Translations under genes and position numbers: made by a program
Assembly (NCBI RefSeq): GCF_001653135.1
Contig: NZ_BDDS01000002.1
Span: 248,001-312,000, forward strand
Origin: Pseudoalteromonas neustonica
GTDB taxonomy: Bacteria; Pseudomonadota; Gammaproteobacteria; Enterobacterales; Alteromonadaceae
DNA: 64,000 nt
Reading direction: 5' to 3'
In this document: positions 36,686 to 45,059 of the stretch, piece after piece
How positions within the stretch are numbered: the stretch's first letter is position 1
How the letters are laid out: every line of letters begins with the position of its first letter
Notes under the pieces: generated by a model
Database searches by the model: none
The model's input: the letters and a program-made list of their open reading frames with translations, nothing else
Told to the model about the DNA's origin: nothing

Positions 36686-36952
36686 ATGAAACCAGAGCAA
36701 ATTAAACAAGCCCTTGAAGAAAAAGGCTATTCACTGTCAATTGTTGCTACTGCGCTAGGTTTAAACCTATCGCATGTTAGCAGTGTTGTTTATCAACATA
36801 CCACCTCATACAAAGTGGCTGCTGCCATTGCCAAGATTATTGGTAAACCGGTAGAAGTTATTTTCCCCGATGTACCTGCCTACATTAAAAACAAAGATTG
36901 TCGCGCTAAAAAAGTACAAGCGTTACGCGAGTTACTAGCCAGTGAGCAATAG
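36686..36952 (+). CDS. Ner-like DNA-binding regulator
   Basis: An 88-residue helix-turn-helix protein (ALEEKGYSLSIVATALGLNL; SHVSSVVYQHTTSYKVAAAI; IIGKPVEVIFPD) of the Ner/Nlp family. In Mu, Ner turns down repressor and early transcription during lytic growth. It is the first rightward early gene and lies opposite the repressor. Confidence 0.85.
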   Translation: MKPEQIKQALEEKGYSLSIVATALGLNLSHVSSVVYQHTTSYKVAAAIAKIIGKPVEVIFPDVPAYIKNKDCRAKKVQALRELLASEQ

Positions 36953-37004
36953 CATCGGCAATCACGCGTATTAAATCAATGTAATTTTGCAAGAGATTTT
37001 TACC

Positions 37005-37454
37005 ATGGAAAACTTAACAATGGCACAGCAAAAACAACTCACTAAAAGCATTCTAGATGCTGACGTAGCGCCTGATTGCGATATATACCACTTGTTTATT
37101 CATAGCGTGTGTTCAGCAATGAAACGCTCTGGCTTTAGTCGCCCAGTCATTGCAGACCGCATGAACGATGCACTCCGCGCTCAAAACAACGATGTAGACC
37201 AAGCCAAACTCAATAAATGGTTAGCCCCAAGTCAAAGCAACTATATGCCAATGCATTATTTGCCAGCGCTTTGTTATGCCGTGCGCTCAACAGAGCCTGC
37301 TAACGTGCTACTAAAACCTATTTTGTTTAAAGCCGTCGACCAACGCTCTCAGCTGTTACAGCAACACGCCGAACTGCAAATGGAGATAGAAGAGCGAACC
37401 GCCATGCAGCGTTATATTTCAGAGTCGCTACTCAACAACGATAACCAAGACTGA
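37005..37454 (+). CDS. Early phage protein, hypothetical (possible regulator)
   Basis: About 149 residues from the ATG at 37005 (an upstream TTG at 36987 is less likely). A helical region (FSRPVIADRMNDALRAQNND; QAKLNKWLAPSQS) looks like a helix-turn-helix, and the C-terminus is a coiled coil (LLQQHAELQMEIEERTAMQR). Similar proteins lie between ner and transposase A in B3-like prophages. Function unknown. Confidence 0.65.
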   Translation: MENLTMAQQKQLTKSILDADVAPDCDIYHLFIHSVCSAMKRSGFSRPVIADRMNDALRAQNNDVDQAKLNKWLAPSQSNYMPMHYLPALCYAVRSTEPANVLLKPILFKAVDQRSQLLQQHAELQMEIEERTAMQRYISESLLNNDNQD

Positions 37455-37502
37455 AAGCACCATCACACCACCCGATATAAAACCCATATAAGGCTAAAAA
37501 CA

Positions 37503-37583
37503 ATGACAATCAAAGACCAAAAACCGTCTGTATTTTGTAAAGCCAGCCGCATAAACGCAGCCGGAGGCCATTATGAGCACTGA
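37503..37583 (+). CDS. Possible 26-residue leader peptide
   Basis: A short frame MTIKDQKPSVFCKASRINAA... with AAGG about 9 nt upstream of its ATG. Its TGA stop overlaps the start of the next gene (ATGAGCACTGA), allowing translational coupling. It may be only a coupling device. No homologue recognised. Confidence 0.3.
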   Translation: MTIKDQKPSVFCKASRINAAGGHYEH

Positions 37584-38490
37584 GTTAACGGATCAAACAT
37601 TCTCTGCCGAAGAGCAACAACAGCTAGCTGAAAAAATTGAATCTATGGCTACTCAAGTTCATCTAGTGATGCCTGACAATGTAGAAAGTGCATGGCAGCT
37701 AGTTATTCAGATGGAAGAGCAAGCACTTATAGATACAGCTAAGCGTGGCTTGGTGTACATGTCTATCAAAATGCATTCAGCCCACGGCGAGTTTGAATCG
37801 AAAATCCGCGAGCATTCATTAGCTCCTAGAACTGTCAGAGAATCAATGACTGTCGCAAAAATGTTTTTAGCATTGCCTGAGTCAAAACGGCGGACGTCCG
37901 CCGTTTTGAACATGAACAAAAGCAAGTTAATTGAAATGGCGCGTTTACCAGTTGAAACCGTTGAATCATTAGATGACGACGACCTAGACACACTCAATGA
38001 CTTATCAGTGCGTGAGTTCCGTAAAGAAATCCGCAAACTAAAAGACAAGCACATCGAGCTTGAAGACCAAACGGCCACGCTTATAAACGCCCTAGAGACC
38101 GAACGCTTAACCAAAGCCCCTAAGCAAATGTACGAGCTGCCCATGCTGGTTGCACAGGTTCGCCGTGAGTCGTTTGCTCATAACGCGGTTATTAACCAAT
38201 CCCTTGAGCAGTTTATTGCCATGACCGAGCAGCTCTGTAACACACGCGACCTTGACCTAAACCACCGCATAGGCGCAGCGCAAACAACGTGGCATTTATG
38301 GCTAGGCGTACAGCAACGCATTACCCACATGCTCAATCGTTTAAGTGGCGAGTTTGGTCCTGAGCATTTAGCCGGCGCTGAGTGCATACCGCAATTTTCC
38401 GAAGACGAATGGCAAGACGCCCAAACCAACCGTGAATACATGCTAGCCATGTTCAACGACCGTTTTAGCACTAATTCTAATAAAAAGTAG
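37573..38490 (+). CDS. Early phage protein, DUF3102-like
   Basis: A 305-residue, largely helical protein. The N-terminal half (AKRGLVYMSIKMHSAHGEFE; LAPRTVRESMTVAKMFLALP; LPVETVESLDDDDLDTLNDL) resembles DUF3102-type proteins in which a ParB-like helix-turn-helix follows a helical domain. The C-terminus is a separate helical domain (about 200-290). It precedes transposase A by 9 bp. A perfect 28-bp DNA palindrome is embedded in its coding sequence near codons 103-112. Function unknown. Confidence 0.65.
   Translation: MSTELTDQTFSAEEQQQLAEKIESMATQVHLVMPDNVESAWQLVIQMEEQALIDTAKRGLVYMSIKMHSAHGEFESKIREHSLAPRTVRESMTVAKMFLALPESKRRTSAVLNMNKSKLIEMARLPVETVESLDDDDLDTLNDLSVREFRKEIRKLKDKHIELEDQTATLINALETERLTKAPKQMYELPMLVAQVRRESFAHNAVINQSLEQFIAMTEQLCNTRDLDLNHRIGAAQTTWHLWLGVQQRITHMLNRLSGEFGPEHLAGAECIPQFSEDEWQDAQTNREYMLAMFNDRFSTNSNKK
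37882..37909. repeat. Perfect 28-bp palindrome inside an early gene
   Basis: The half-site TCAAAACGGCGGAC is followed by its exact reverse complement GTCCGCCGTTTTGA with no spacer. It encodes roughly SKRRTSAVLN. It is more G+C-rich than its surroundings and would form a 14-pair stem in RNA or a cruciform in DNA. Confidence 0.85.
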
Positions 38491-38499
38491 GAGAGAGCA

Positions 38500-40164
38500 A
38501 TGCATCCTGCAGTTCAAAAATACAATAAGTTACCAAGCACAGGTAACGAGCTAAGTTGGCAAAATGCCAGCGAAACAGCCCGTAAAAAAGCCCAGAGTAA
38601 GGCCGTGTTAGTACGCCATTTACTGATTCAAGAATGTGGCTTACAAAAAGCGTTTGATGTGCTGGTAAAAGCATACCGTGCAAATACGGCGCTGGGCACA
38701 ATAACAACGGCTATTGATGCGTTAGGTAAGTTACCAGGGCGCGCAACTATTTATAACTGGTGCAATGCCTATAAAGACAACGGTATTAATGGCCTATTAC
38801 CTAACCACAAAGGTAAAGCACAAACTAAGTATAGCTGGCTTGCGCGTAGCCTTGAGCTTTACCACAGCCCAAACAGCCCAAGTTTTGCGCAAGTTGCAGA
38901 TCAGTTAAACAAAGAGGGCTACAAGGCAGAGCATCACCAAGTACGCCGTTTTATAAATGCACTCCCGCATGAGCTAGGCCCACAAAGCCCGTATCGCATG
39001 GGTGCAAAACTGTACCGTGAAAAACATAAAGATCATTTGCTGCGCTCAACCGACAACTTAAAGCCTGGCGTTATGTATAACGGCGATGGCCACACGCTCG
39101 ACGTATACCTGGCTCACCCAAAAACGGGCAAGCCTTACCGCGCCGAGCTAACCGCGTTTCAAGATGTTGCAAGCCGCTGCATTGTAGGCTGGGAACTCGG
39201 CTACGCCGAAAGCACACTCGACACCCTAGCAGCCATAAGCCGCGCTATTAAAGTGCATAACAATGTGCCCGCCATGTTTTACCTAGATAACGGCTCAGGC
39301 TACAAAAACAAACTCATGAACGACGACACCACCGGCTTTTATGCGCAGTTTGAAATAGACGTAATTTTTGCCATACCAGGTAATGCACGGGTTAAGTGGA
39401 TAGAGCGGTTCTTTTTACACATGGAAGACCGCGTTGGTAAACGCTTTAGCACCTATTGCGGGCGCGACCATGACGATCGCCACAAACAGCTAGTACTTAA
39501 AGAGGCCAAGCAAGGCAAAAAAGCGTTACCCACAGTAGACGAGTGGATAGCCGAATTTAAAGCCTTTTTAAACGATTATCACAATAGCGCACACCCAGAG
39601 GTTAAGGGCAAAACCCGCCAACAAGTATGGGACGAAAACATAGAGCGCGTACCACCCGTAGAGGGCGATTTTGTCATGTTACCGCGCGAAACCGTCAACA
39701 TTCGCCGTGGCCGCTTTCGCTTGCATCAACGTGACTACAGTGCCGACTTTTTACACCAGTTTAATGGCCAAGAACTCATTGCCGCCTACGACCTACACGA
39801 CGACAGCTACACCAAGCTTTATAAGCTAAACGGGGAGTTTTTAATGTTCGCTAACTTAAAAGCTAAATCGCATGCCGTGCCATCGTCGCGTATTGAGCAA
39901 GCCGAAAGTGCGCGCCGCACTGGTCGCTTAAAACGCATTGACACCAAACGCCGCGAAATTCAAGCCCAAGAAAATGACGAACGCATAGTTGATCTTGATT
40001 CAATCACTAAGTTTGCAGCCCCGATCACGGCAATAGCCGAACAAAAAAGCACAGTAAATATTTTTGATTTTGATGTATCGCCAGCACGGCCACAGCACGA
40101 AATCGACCTAGACGAATTATTAGACCAACCCAAATTACGTAAGGAACAAACCTATGAGCTATAG
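38500..40164 (+). CDS. A: DDE transposase A (Mu A-like)
   Basis: A 554-residue protein. It starts with a helical DNA-binding region (about 15-110, including LPGRATIYNWCNAYKDNGIN). The rve-type catalytic core carries the acidic triad: Asp in MYNGDGHTLDVYL (about 195), Asp in FYLDNGSGYKN (about 263) and Glu in VKWIERFF (about 301). The Mu-transposase C-terminal barrel follows (FVMLPRETVNIRRGRFRLHQ). It catalyses strand transfer of the phage ends for integration and replicative transposition. It overlaps gene B by 11 bp. Length is shorter than Mu A (663) and near other B3-like transposases. Confidence 0.95.
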   Translation: MHPAVQKYNKLPSTGNELSWQNASETARKKAQSKAVLVRHLLIQECGLQKAFDVLVKAYRANTALGTITTAIDALGKLPGRATIYNWCNAYKDNGINGLLPNHKGKAQTKYSWLARSLELYHSPNSPSFAQVADQLNKEGYKAEHHQVRRFINALPHELGPQSPYRMGAKLYREKHKDHLLRSTDNLKPGVMYNGDGHTLDVYLAHPKTGKPYRAELTAFQDVASRCIVGWELGYAESTLDTLAAISRAIKVHNNVPAMFYLDNGSGYKNKLMNDDTTGFYAQFEIDVIFAIPGNARVKWIERFFLHMEDRVGKRFSTYCGRDHDDRHKQLVLKEAKQGKKALPTVDEWIAEFKAFLNDYHNSAHPEVKGKTRQQVWDENIERVPPVEGDFVMLPRETVNIRRGRFRLHQRDYSADFLHQFNGQELIAAYDLHDDSYTKLYKLNGEFLMFANLKAKSHAVPSSRIEQAESARRTGRLKRIDTKRREIQAQENDERIVDLDSITKFAAPITAIAEQKSTVNIFDFDVSPARPQHEIDLDELLDQPKLRKEQTYEL

Positions 40165-41389
40165 CCAACCACACCCATACACAGCCGAGCAAACCCTGCG
40201 TGTTGAGCTGATTAACCAAGAGCTTAGTACCACAGGCATGACCGCCGAAGAATTAAACTGTGGCTTTGCATTGCAGTCAGTTAAAGAGGTACTGGCAAAC
40301 AAATGTACCATCAACCCTGAAAAGGTCATTGCCAAAATGTGGCATCAGTTATTTGGTGAAGCAGCCATCACTGAGGTTGAAAAGCGCAACGGCTTTAATA
40401 AGTCATACAATAGGGCTGATCGCGAGCTAGCAGCGCGTATTTGCCTGCGCCTGCAATCACCACAAATACGCGAGCAAAACATTACTAGCGCCAGTATTGC
40501 GGTAAGTATGGGTAAAAGCCCTGCATCTATCAGCCAATTAATTAATGGTAAGTACAACGCCAAACCCACTAAACACTTGCATGACATTTGGGCACTTATT
40601 CGCCCTGCAGACATTGACCAAGGCAAGCCAAGTGACGAACGTAAGCAAATAAATATTGTGTACGGCGATGTGCGTTTTATTCCTACCAGCACATCAAAAC
40701 TTATTGCCATGGCATGTGACCAAGCGCGCCAGCGTAAGCGCTTTACGGTGTTTGCAGGCCAAGCGGGCTTAGGCAAAACCAAGGGTATAACCGAGTATTG
40801 CCGCCATAACAAAGAGGCTATTTTAATTGCAGGTAGTGAGCAAACCAGCAGCACTCAAGTACTTGAACAACTAACCACAGCCCTAGGCTTATCACGCTGC
40901 CCAAGTGCTTATAAAAACATGCAAAAAATTATTATGGCGCTGCGCGACACAGACCGCTTCATTATTTTAGACGAAGCCGACAAGTGCAAACCAAACTCAC
41001 TCGATCCACTGCGTACTATTAGCGACCAAGCCATTGTAGGTGTAACGCTGGTTGGCAATATTCAACTCGTAGACAAGCTGCAAACCCAAGAACGCTACGA
41101 ACTCATAGCAAGCCGCGTGTGCTTTTGGCCTAAACCTATCGGCCAAATAACGGTTGAAGACATTCGCACCCTGTTTTTAGAGCTAACCGAGAGCACAGTA
41201 AAACTCGCCCAAGACGATGCAAAGTGGTGGCAATGGCTGCACAAACGCGTTGAGGGTAACGCACGCGAGCTGGTTGAAAACCTACTCCCGCATTTGCTTA
41301 ACCACACCAACAAAAACCCAGACACCGCCGTAGACAAGCTGTTAGTCAATGGCATTTTTTCATCAGTACTTAATAAACCAGCGGTTTAA
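40154..41389 (+). CDS. B: Transposition target-selection ATPase B (Mu B-like)
   Basis: A 411-residue AAA+ ATPase. Walker A is GQAGLGKT (about 202-209) and Walker B is FIILDEAD (about 269-276). The N-terminal part carries a helix-turn-helix (ASIAVSMGKSPASISQLING), as in Mu B. It binds target DNA and delivers it to the transposase. It overlaps A by 11 bp and is followed by an unusual GTTTAAAC inverted repeat. Confidence 0.92.
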   Translation: MSYSQPHPYTAEQTLRVELINQELSTTGMTAEELNCGFALQSVKEVLANKCTINPEKVIAKMWHQLFGEAAITEVEKRNGFNKSYNRADRELAARICLRLQSPQIREQNITSASIAVSMGKSPASISQLINGKYNAKPTKHLHDIWALIRPADIDQGKPSDERKQINIVYGDVRFIPTSTSKLIAMACDQARQRKRFTVFAGQAGLGKTKGITEYCRHNKEAILIAGSEQTSSTQVLEQLTTALGLSRCPSAYKNMQKIIMALRDTDRFIILDEADKCKPNSLDPLRTISDQAIVGVTLVGNIQLVDKLQTQERYELIASRVCFWPKPIGQITVEDIRTLFLELTESTVKLAQDDAKWWQWLHKRVEGNARELVENLLPHLLNHTNKNPDTAVDKLLVNGIFSSVLNKPAV

Positions 41390-41412
41390 ACGCTGTTTAA
41401 ACACATTTTAAA
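41385..41412. repeat. GTTTAAAC inverted repeat after gene B
   Basis: GGTTTAAACGCTGTTTAAAC can fold into an eight-pair hairpin with a 3-nt loop; ATTTTAAAT follows. It overlaps the gene B stop codon. The same octamer forms a hairpin at the left prophage end (7129-7151). Confidence 0.6.
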
Positions 41413-41425
41413 TAAGGATTTAATC

Positions 41426-41785
41426 ATGGCATTTTCAATTAATTTAAACACCCAGCGCTTTACCGCACGTTTAGCAATAAACGACACCATAAGCACACAA
41501 CACATGCTGGCTGTGCTTGCCGATAAAGAAGGTTCAGGCGAGTTTATCGACAGCTGCAACGGTAATATCAAAGCCGCATTTTCAATGCTAATAGCTGAAA
41601 AGCTGTTTACCATTCAGCACGTTTTAGGCGTTAAATCGGCTGAGCAATTGGCTATTCGCTTTAATAACTTACACCCAAAACTAGCGCGTGTTTATACACA
41701 AGGCGTTAGCGATTGGGGTATTAAAGTCATCAATTTACAACCCGCCATTGCGTTTGAGTTTATACCCATGGAGCAAAGCGCATGA
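41426..41785 (+). CDS. Early phage protein, hypothetical
   Basis: A 119-residue protein (FSINLNTQRFTARLAINDTI; EKLFTIQHVLGVKSAEQLAI). No domain recognised. It overlaps gemA by 4 bp (ATGA) and follows gene B, so it belongs to the semi-essential early region of Mu-like phages. Confidence 0.65.
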   Translation: MAFSINLNTQRFTARLAINDTISTQHMLAVLADKEGSGEFIDSCNGNIKAAFSMLIAEKLFTIQHVLGVKSAEQLAIRFNNLHPKLARVYTQGVSDWGIKVINLQPAIAFEFIPMEQSA

Positions 41786-42180
41786 GCAACTTGATCCAAC
41801 AAATCAAAATTGCACAAAAGGCGGCGGGTATTGAGCAAGACACTCACCAACTTAATGTGGCCTACGTTAGCAACCAGCGCACCAACACTTGCACGGGGTT
41901 AACCAAACTTGAGCAACAGCAGCTGCTAACGCGTTACCGCTCAATGAACCCAAACGCAGGTAAAAAGCAGTTACCGCCACAGCTAAAAATGATTTACAGC
42001 CTGTGGGGGCAATTAAGCCGTGCAGGCGCAGTAAACATTGACTCAAAACAAGCTTGCGACACGTTTTGCGAAAAGCACTTACAAGGTAAAAAGCTAAGCC
42101 AAAGCGCCCAGCAATGGCCGCACATTATCGAAGTACTTAAACAGTGGCTTGAGCGCCATAAAACAAAGCAGGGGGCGTAA
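41782..42180 (+). CDS. gemA: GemA-like regulatory protein (DUF1018, Mu gp16)
   Basis: A 132-residue protein with the DUF1018 signature LKMIYSLWGQLSRAGAV and the C-terminal IIEVLKQWLERHK. Mu GemA modulates host gene expression and DNA supercoiling during early infection. It is coupled to the preceding gene by a 4-bp overlap. Confidence 0.85.
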   Translation: MSNLIQQIKIAQKAAGIEQDTHQLNVAYVSNQRTNTCTGLTKLEQQQLLTRYRSMNPNAGKKQLPPQLKMIYSLWGQLSRAGAVNIDSKQACDTFCEKHLQGKKLSQSAQQWPHIIEVLKQWLERHKTKQGA

Positions 42181-42378
42181 ATGGCAAATTACGAAGAGTA
42201 TCAAAACTTTACCATTAACCCGCGTAAGCCAGCTTATACCGAAGAAGTACGCTATCGCCCAGTTAAAGCAGCAGACCGCGAAAAGTGCCGCATTCGCCGT
42301 GATGTAGAGGCATACCAAGAGCAGCGCCGACTAGACAGCGAAAACGGCTTAGATTATTTATTTGAGGAGCAATCATGA
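42181..42378 (+). CDS. Small early phage protein, hypothetical
   Basis: A 65-residue, charged protein (RYRPVKAADREKCRIRRDVE). It starts at the base after the gemA stop and overlaps the mor-like gene by 4 bp. No function recognised. Confidence 0.6.
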   Translation: MANYEEYQNFTINPRKPAYTEEVRYRPVKAADREKCRIRRDVEAYQEQRRLDSENGLDYLFEEQS

Positions 42379-42782
42379 GCGAATCAACCATAGATTTACG
42401 GGCATTACCCCATGGCCTGCGCCGCATAGTTAAGCACTTAGGGGTTGAAAAAACCATTGCCGTGCTTACCGAGCAACAAGGGCAGATGTTTTATATCCCT
42501 GAAAAGCCAACCGAGGATCACGAAGTAGTAAAGGTATTTGGCAAAGCCCTAGTGCAAGAGCTTATAAACGCCAACGTAGGCTCAAGCTACCAAATACCCA
42601 TGCTGCACAAGGTGCTTATGCAAATTCGTAATCAACAAATTTGCCAAGCCCTGGACGCTAAAAGCAGCAACATTCAGCAGCTGGTTAAACAATTTAAGAT
42701 CACCCGTCAGCAAGTAAGCAGTATTTACAGTGCATACCAAGACGAACAGGCGCACGAAACACAATTAAATTTAAGTTTGTAA
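42375..42782 (+). CDS. Mor/C-family transcription activator
   Basis: A 135-residue protein. The C-terminal region (NANVGSSYQIPMLHKVLMQIRN; IQQLVKQFKITRQQVSSIYS) has the plan of the Mu Mor family: a short beta dimer part with IP, then a helix-turn-helix. Mor activates the middle promoter of Mu. The position at the end of the early operon fits. Confidence 0.75.
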   Translation: MSESTIDLRALPHGLRRIVKHLGVEKTIAVLTEQQGQMFYIPEKPTEDHEVVKVFGKALVQELINANVGSSYQIPMLHKVLMQIRNQQICQALDAKSSNIQQLVKQFKITRQQVSSIYSAYQDEQAHETQLNLSL

Positions 42783-42794
42783 GGGGTTATAAAA

Positions 42795-42950
42795 ATGAAA
42801 TCAGGCGAAATTACACGGTTTGATGTACAAGCAAAATGCCCACATTGCGAGAACGACACTACAATTTTCCAGAACGAACTTGTAGATGGTGAAGCCGAAT
42901 GCCAGCACTGTGATGAAGTATTTGAAATCAGATTAGATGAAGAGTATTAG
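42795..42950 (+). CDS. 51-residue zinc-ribbon protein
   Basis: A short gene starting ATGAAATCAGGCG with AAGGGG 8 nt upstream. The product contains CPHCEND and CQHCDEV, two CxxC knuckles 25 residues apart, so a zinc ribbon is likely. Com-like zinc-finger proteins of Mu act in translational control, but resemblance here is limited to the zinc knuckles. Confidence 0.65.
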   Translation: MKSGEITRFDVQAKCPHCENDTTIFQNELVDGEAECQHCDEVFEIRLDEEY

Positions 42951-42958
42951 GGGGCTTC

Positions 42959-43210
42959 ATGGAACTTTTAAAAGACATTAAAGCCGAGTGTCAGGCATTT
43001 TTTAAAGCCGCATCACTTAGAAAAAAAGCGGTTATTAATTACCAATGCCCAGCATGCCAGCACACGTTAAAAACGTTACGCCCTCCAGAGGGTGAGATAT
43101 ATAACGATCACACTGTGTGCATTCATTGCTGGTTTGAATTTATCCGCATTACCGATGGTGTTGAGGTAAGAATTCAAACCATCCCCAAGCACAAACATGC
43201 AAAGCAATAA
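42959..43210 (+). CDS. Second small zinc-ribbon protein
   Basis: An 83-residue protein with CPACQHT and CIHCWFE knuckles about 26 residues apart. It lies 8 bp after the other zinc-ribbon gene and overlaps the following gene by 14 bp. Function unknown; Com-like regulation is possible. Confidence 0.6.
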   Translation: MELLKDIKAECQAFFKAASLRKKAVINYQCPACQHTLKTLRPPEGEIYNDHTVCIHCWFEFIRITDGVEVRIQTIPKHKHAKQ

Positions 43211-43388
43211 CTTTGTACTGCTCACTGCCTTGCAACTTAGCGGCGGTAAAAAGCCAAAGCGGTGGCAGTACGAATATGGTCTAAATCTATTGGCCCGTTA
43301 CATCAACCAACGAAAAGTTATGGGGTTAGATGTAACGGGTTTAATGGAAGAGTATAAGGAGGCTTATTTAAAGAAAAAAGTTGACTAA
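43197..43388 (+). CDS. Small phage protein, hypothetical
   Basis: A 63-residue basic protein (GKKPKRWQYEYGLNLLARYI) overlapping the zinc-ribbon gene. Its stop is immediately followed by a long inverted repeat. No function recognised. Confidence 0.5.
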   Translation: MQSNNFVLLTALQLSGGKKPKRWQYEYGLNLLARYINQRKVMGLDVTGLMEEYKEAYLKKKVD

Positions 43389-43420
43389 CAGCGATAAAAT
43401 TTATAATATTTTAATCGCTG
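43389..43420. terminator. Long inverted repeat after the early operon
   Basis: CAGCGAT and ATCGCTG enclose a self-complementary A/T core (AAAATTTATAATATTTT). No T run follows, so it may be an attenuator, a protein site or an mRNA 3' stabiliser rather than a simple terminator. Confidence 0.5.
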
Positions 43421-43549
43421 AGAGAACAGCACACCTTGCCACAACGGTAAAACAAACACTCCTAATGACAAATCTAAGATTTATTTATTTAGGGCATTTA
43501 GTTTAGTGGCGAGCTAGCAGCCAATATTTTAACTAAATAGGTGATTCTT

Positions 43550-44170
43550 ATGAACTTCAAATTATTATGCGATAATTCAATCGCAGTAAAAAAACAAACT
43601 CAAATATCGCGTTTTTCTCTAAAATCTTTTAATAGCAAGGTCAAACTAGGGTCTGCAAAATTTTTAGATATATGGACTCAAACATTTAACTATGAAGGTT
43701 GGCAAGACTTTATAAGAGATGTGAATGGGCATAGTGATAATAACAATATTGCAATAATCACTAAAGAAAACTACGAAGAAGTTTCAAAAAAATTGCATAA
43801 GCAACTCCCAGAGTATTCCCTTGAGCAAATTAAATGGTCTGTTATAAGTGCTTATATTGAGGGTTTGAGCATTGATAGTGAATTAATTAAGAAATTATTA
43901 ATTCGCACTATGCCAATGCCTTTAAATCAAAAATTTACTGAAATGCACGAATTAGGTCTATTAGATTATAAAACACAGTATTCAGAGTCGATTAAAGACG
44001 AAATTATTATTGGCTGTCCACCTACAGAGCTTGGACGTTACGCTGCTGCTATATCTAAAGAGAAAGAAGTCGGAGAACCTTTAGCTACACTAGAAATTGT
44101 TAGTTTTGGTCTTCCCATGTCTCTATGTAAATTAGAGTTAGTGAGTAGTTCAAGCTCATTAGCTTGGTGA
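43550..44170 (+). CDS. Orphan accessory protein between early and late regions
   Basis: About 206 residues from the ATG at 43550, preceded by TAGGTGATTCTT. Sequence is A+T-rich, soluble, with a helical centre (SLEQIKWSVISAYIEGLSID) and an unusual Ser-rich end (ELVSSSSSLAW). It has its own upstream region and strong terminator, so it is an independent unit inserted between the early and late operons. I do not recognise the family. Confidence 0.6.
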   Translation: MNFKLLCDNSIAVKKQTQISRFSLKSFNSKVKLGSAKFLDIWTQTFNYEGWQDFIRDVNGHSDNNNIAIITKENYEEVSKKLHKQLPEYSLEQIKWSVISAYIEGLSIDSELIKKLLIRTMPMPLNQKFTEMHELGLLDYKTQYSESIKDEIIIGCPPTELGRYAAAISKEKEVGEPLATLEIVSFGLPMSLCKLELVSSSSSLAW

Positions 44171-44195
44171 AATATTTTTAATATTTAACTTCAAC

Positions 44196-44228
44196 AGGCT
44201 TGTTTTCTTGGATAAACGAGCCTTTTTT
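44196..44228 (+). terminator. Rho-independent terminator of the orphan gene
   Basis: AGGCTTGTTT pairs with AAACGAGCCT across a short loop and is followed by six T. It begins 26 bp after the stop codon at 44170. Confidence 0.85.
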
Positions 44229-44807
44229 ATATCTTTATCTTGTGAGCGCCAAACTTAGACTTAATGCAAGGATAAGACGCTACTAACTTGATATTTTATT
44301 TTTAAAGTACCAGACTTAACTGGATTTATTTGAGCGCCTGTGGCATTCAGACACTATATAAATAAAACTTACTTACTTGTCAGTTTCATTTAGTTTTTGG
44401 TAAATATCAATTCCTTTGTCTACCAACACTACGATTGCGGTAGTGATTTTGATTGCCAAAAAAAACTCGGCTCCGGTCATAATTATTTCCTGTTGTTTGT
44501 ATGGCGAGTTGCCAACACATTCAACCAGAGTGTGAATTTCAGTAAGGCTTTAATCCTTGTTGGATTACTGTCCTCTTATATCTTAAGAATGGTTAAGCTC
44601 TGATAGATATAATTCGTCAGGTCTCATTAATAAATTTTAATTAGAACCAATAGTTACAGAATTTACATTAAATTAAGCATGTTTCATATTAATATCTTCT
44701 AGATATTCGGATATTTTTCGTAGTAACCTAATAGACAAGCTCTACAACCCCTAGCCGCAAACAAGTTTACAGTGTTACCCAATCCCCTAAATTGATTTAC
44801 TACCAGC
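44229..44807. other. Long spacer before the late operon; only a small minus-strand gene seen
   Basis: About 580 bp with no plus-strand gene I trust. It must contain the promoter for the rightward lysis/head operon. The plus-strand frame 44397-44603 is rejected. A 35-codon membrane-peptide frame lies on the minus strand (44373-44480). Confidence 0.5.
44373..44480 (-). CDS. Putative 35-residue membrane peptide
   Basis: MTGAEFFLAIKITTAIVVLV followed by DKGIDIYQKLNETDK: one hydrophobic helix and a charged tail. AGGAAATAATT directly before the ATG is a strong Shine-Dalgarno. It lies alone on the minus strand in a long spacer. Size and plan resemble type I toxin or small regulatory membrane peptides, but no antisense RNA can be shown by eye. 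Confidence 0.45.
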   Translation of the reverse strand: MTGAEFFLAIKITTAIVVLVDKGIDIYQKLNETDK

Positions 44808-45059
44808 ATGACAAATACAGTGCATGCGCCATTTATTGAGTTTTTAGCTCAACAAATTATTAAGGCCAGTTCTAAAGCCGAGCAAATAGCTATCTCTCGC
44901 CGTTGCCCGTTACAAGACCTGCCCGCATTGCGTACCTGCGTTAAAGCGCTGCTAAACCCAGCTAATAACAAACCAGTACGCAGTACTCGCTTACCTGCCT
45001 GTTACGTCCTAACAAAACAACGTTTAACCACAATGAGGACTCAACAGCATGGCGCTTAA
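44808..45059 (+). CDS. First gene of the rightward late operon, hypothetical
   Basis: An 83-residue basic protein (AEQIAISRRCPLQDLPALRT; RSTRLPACYVLTKQRLTTMR). It overlaps the endolysin gene by 11 bp. No domain recognised; its place before lysis genes suggests a late regulatory or lysis-timing role. Confidence 0.55.
   Translation: MTNTVHAPFIEFLAQQIIKASSKAEQIAISRRCPLQDLPALRTCVKALLNPANNKPVRSTRLPACYVLTKQRLTTMRTQQHGA

Noticed and set aside
44397..44603. Plus-strand 68-codon frame in the spacer
   Set aside because: No Shine-Dalgarno and it overlaps a better minus-strand small gene; residue pattern looks random.
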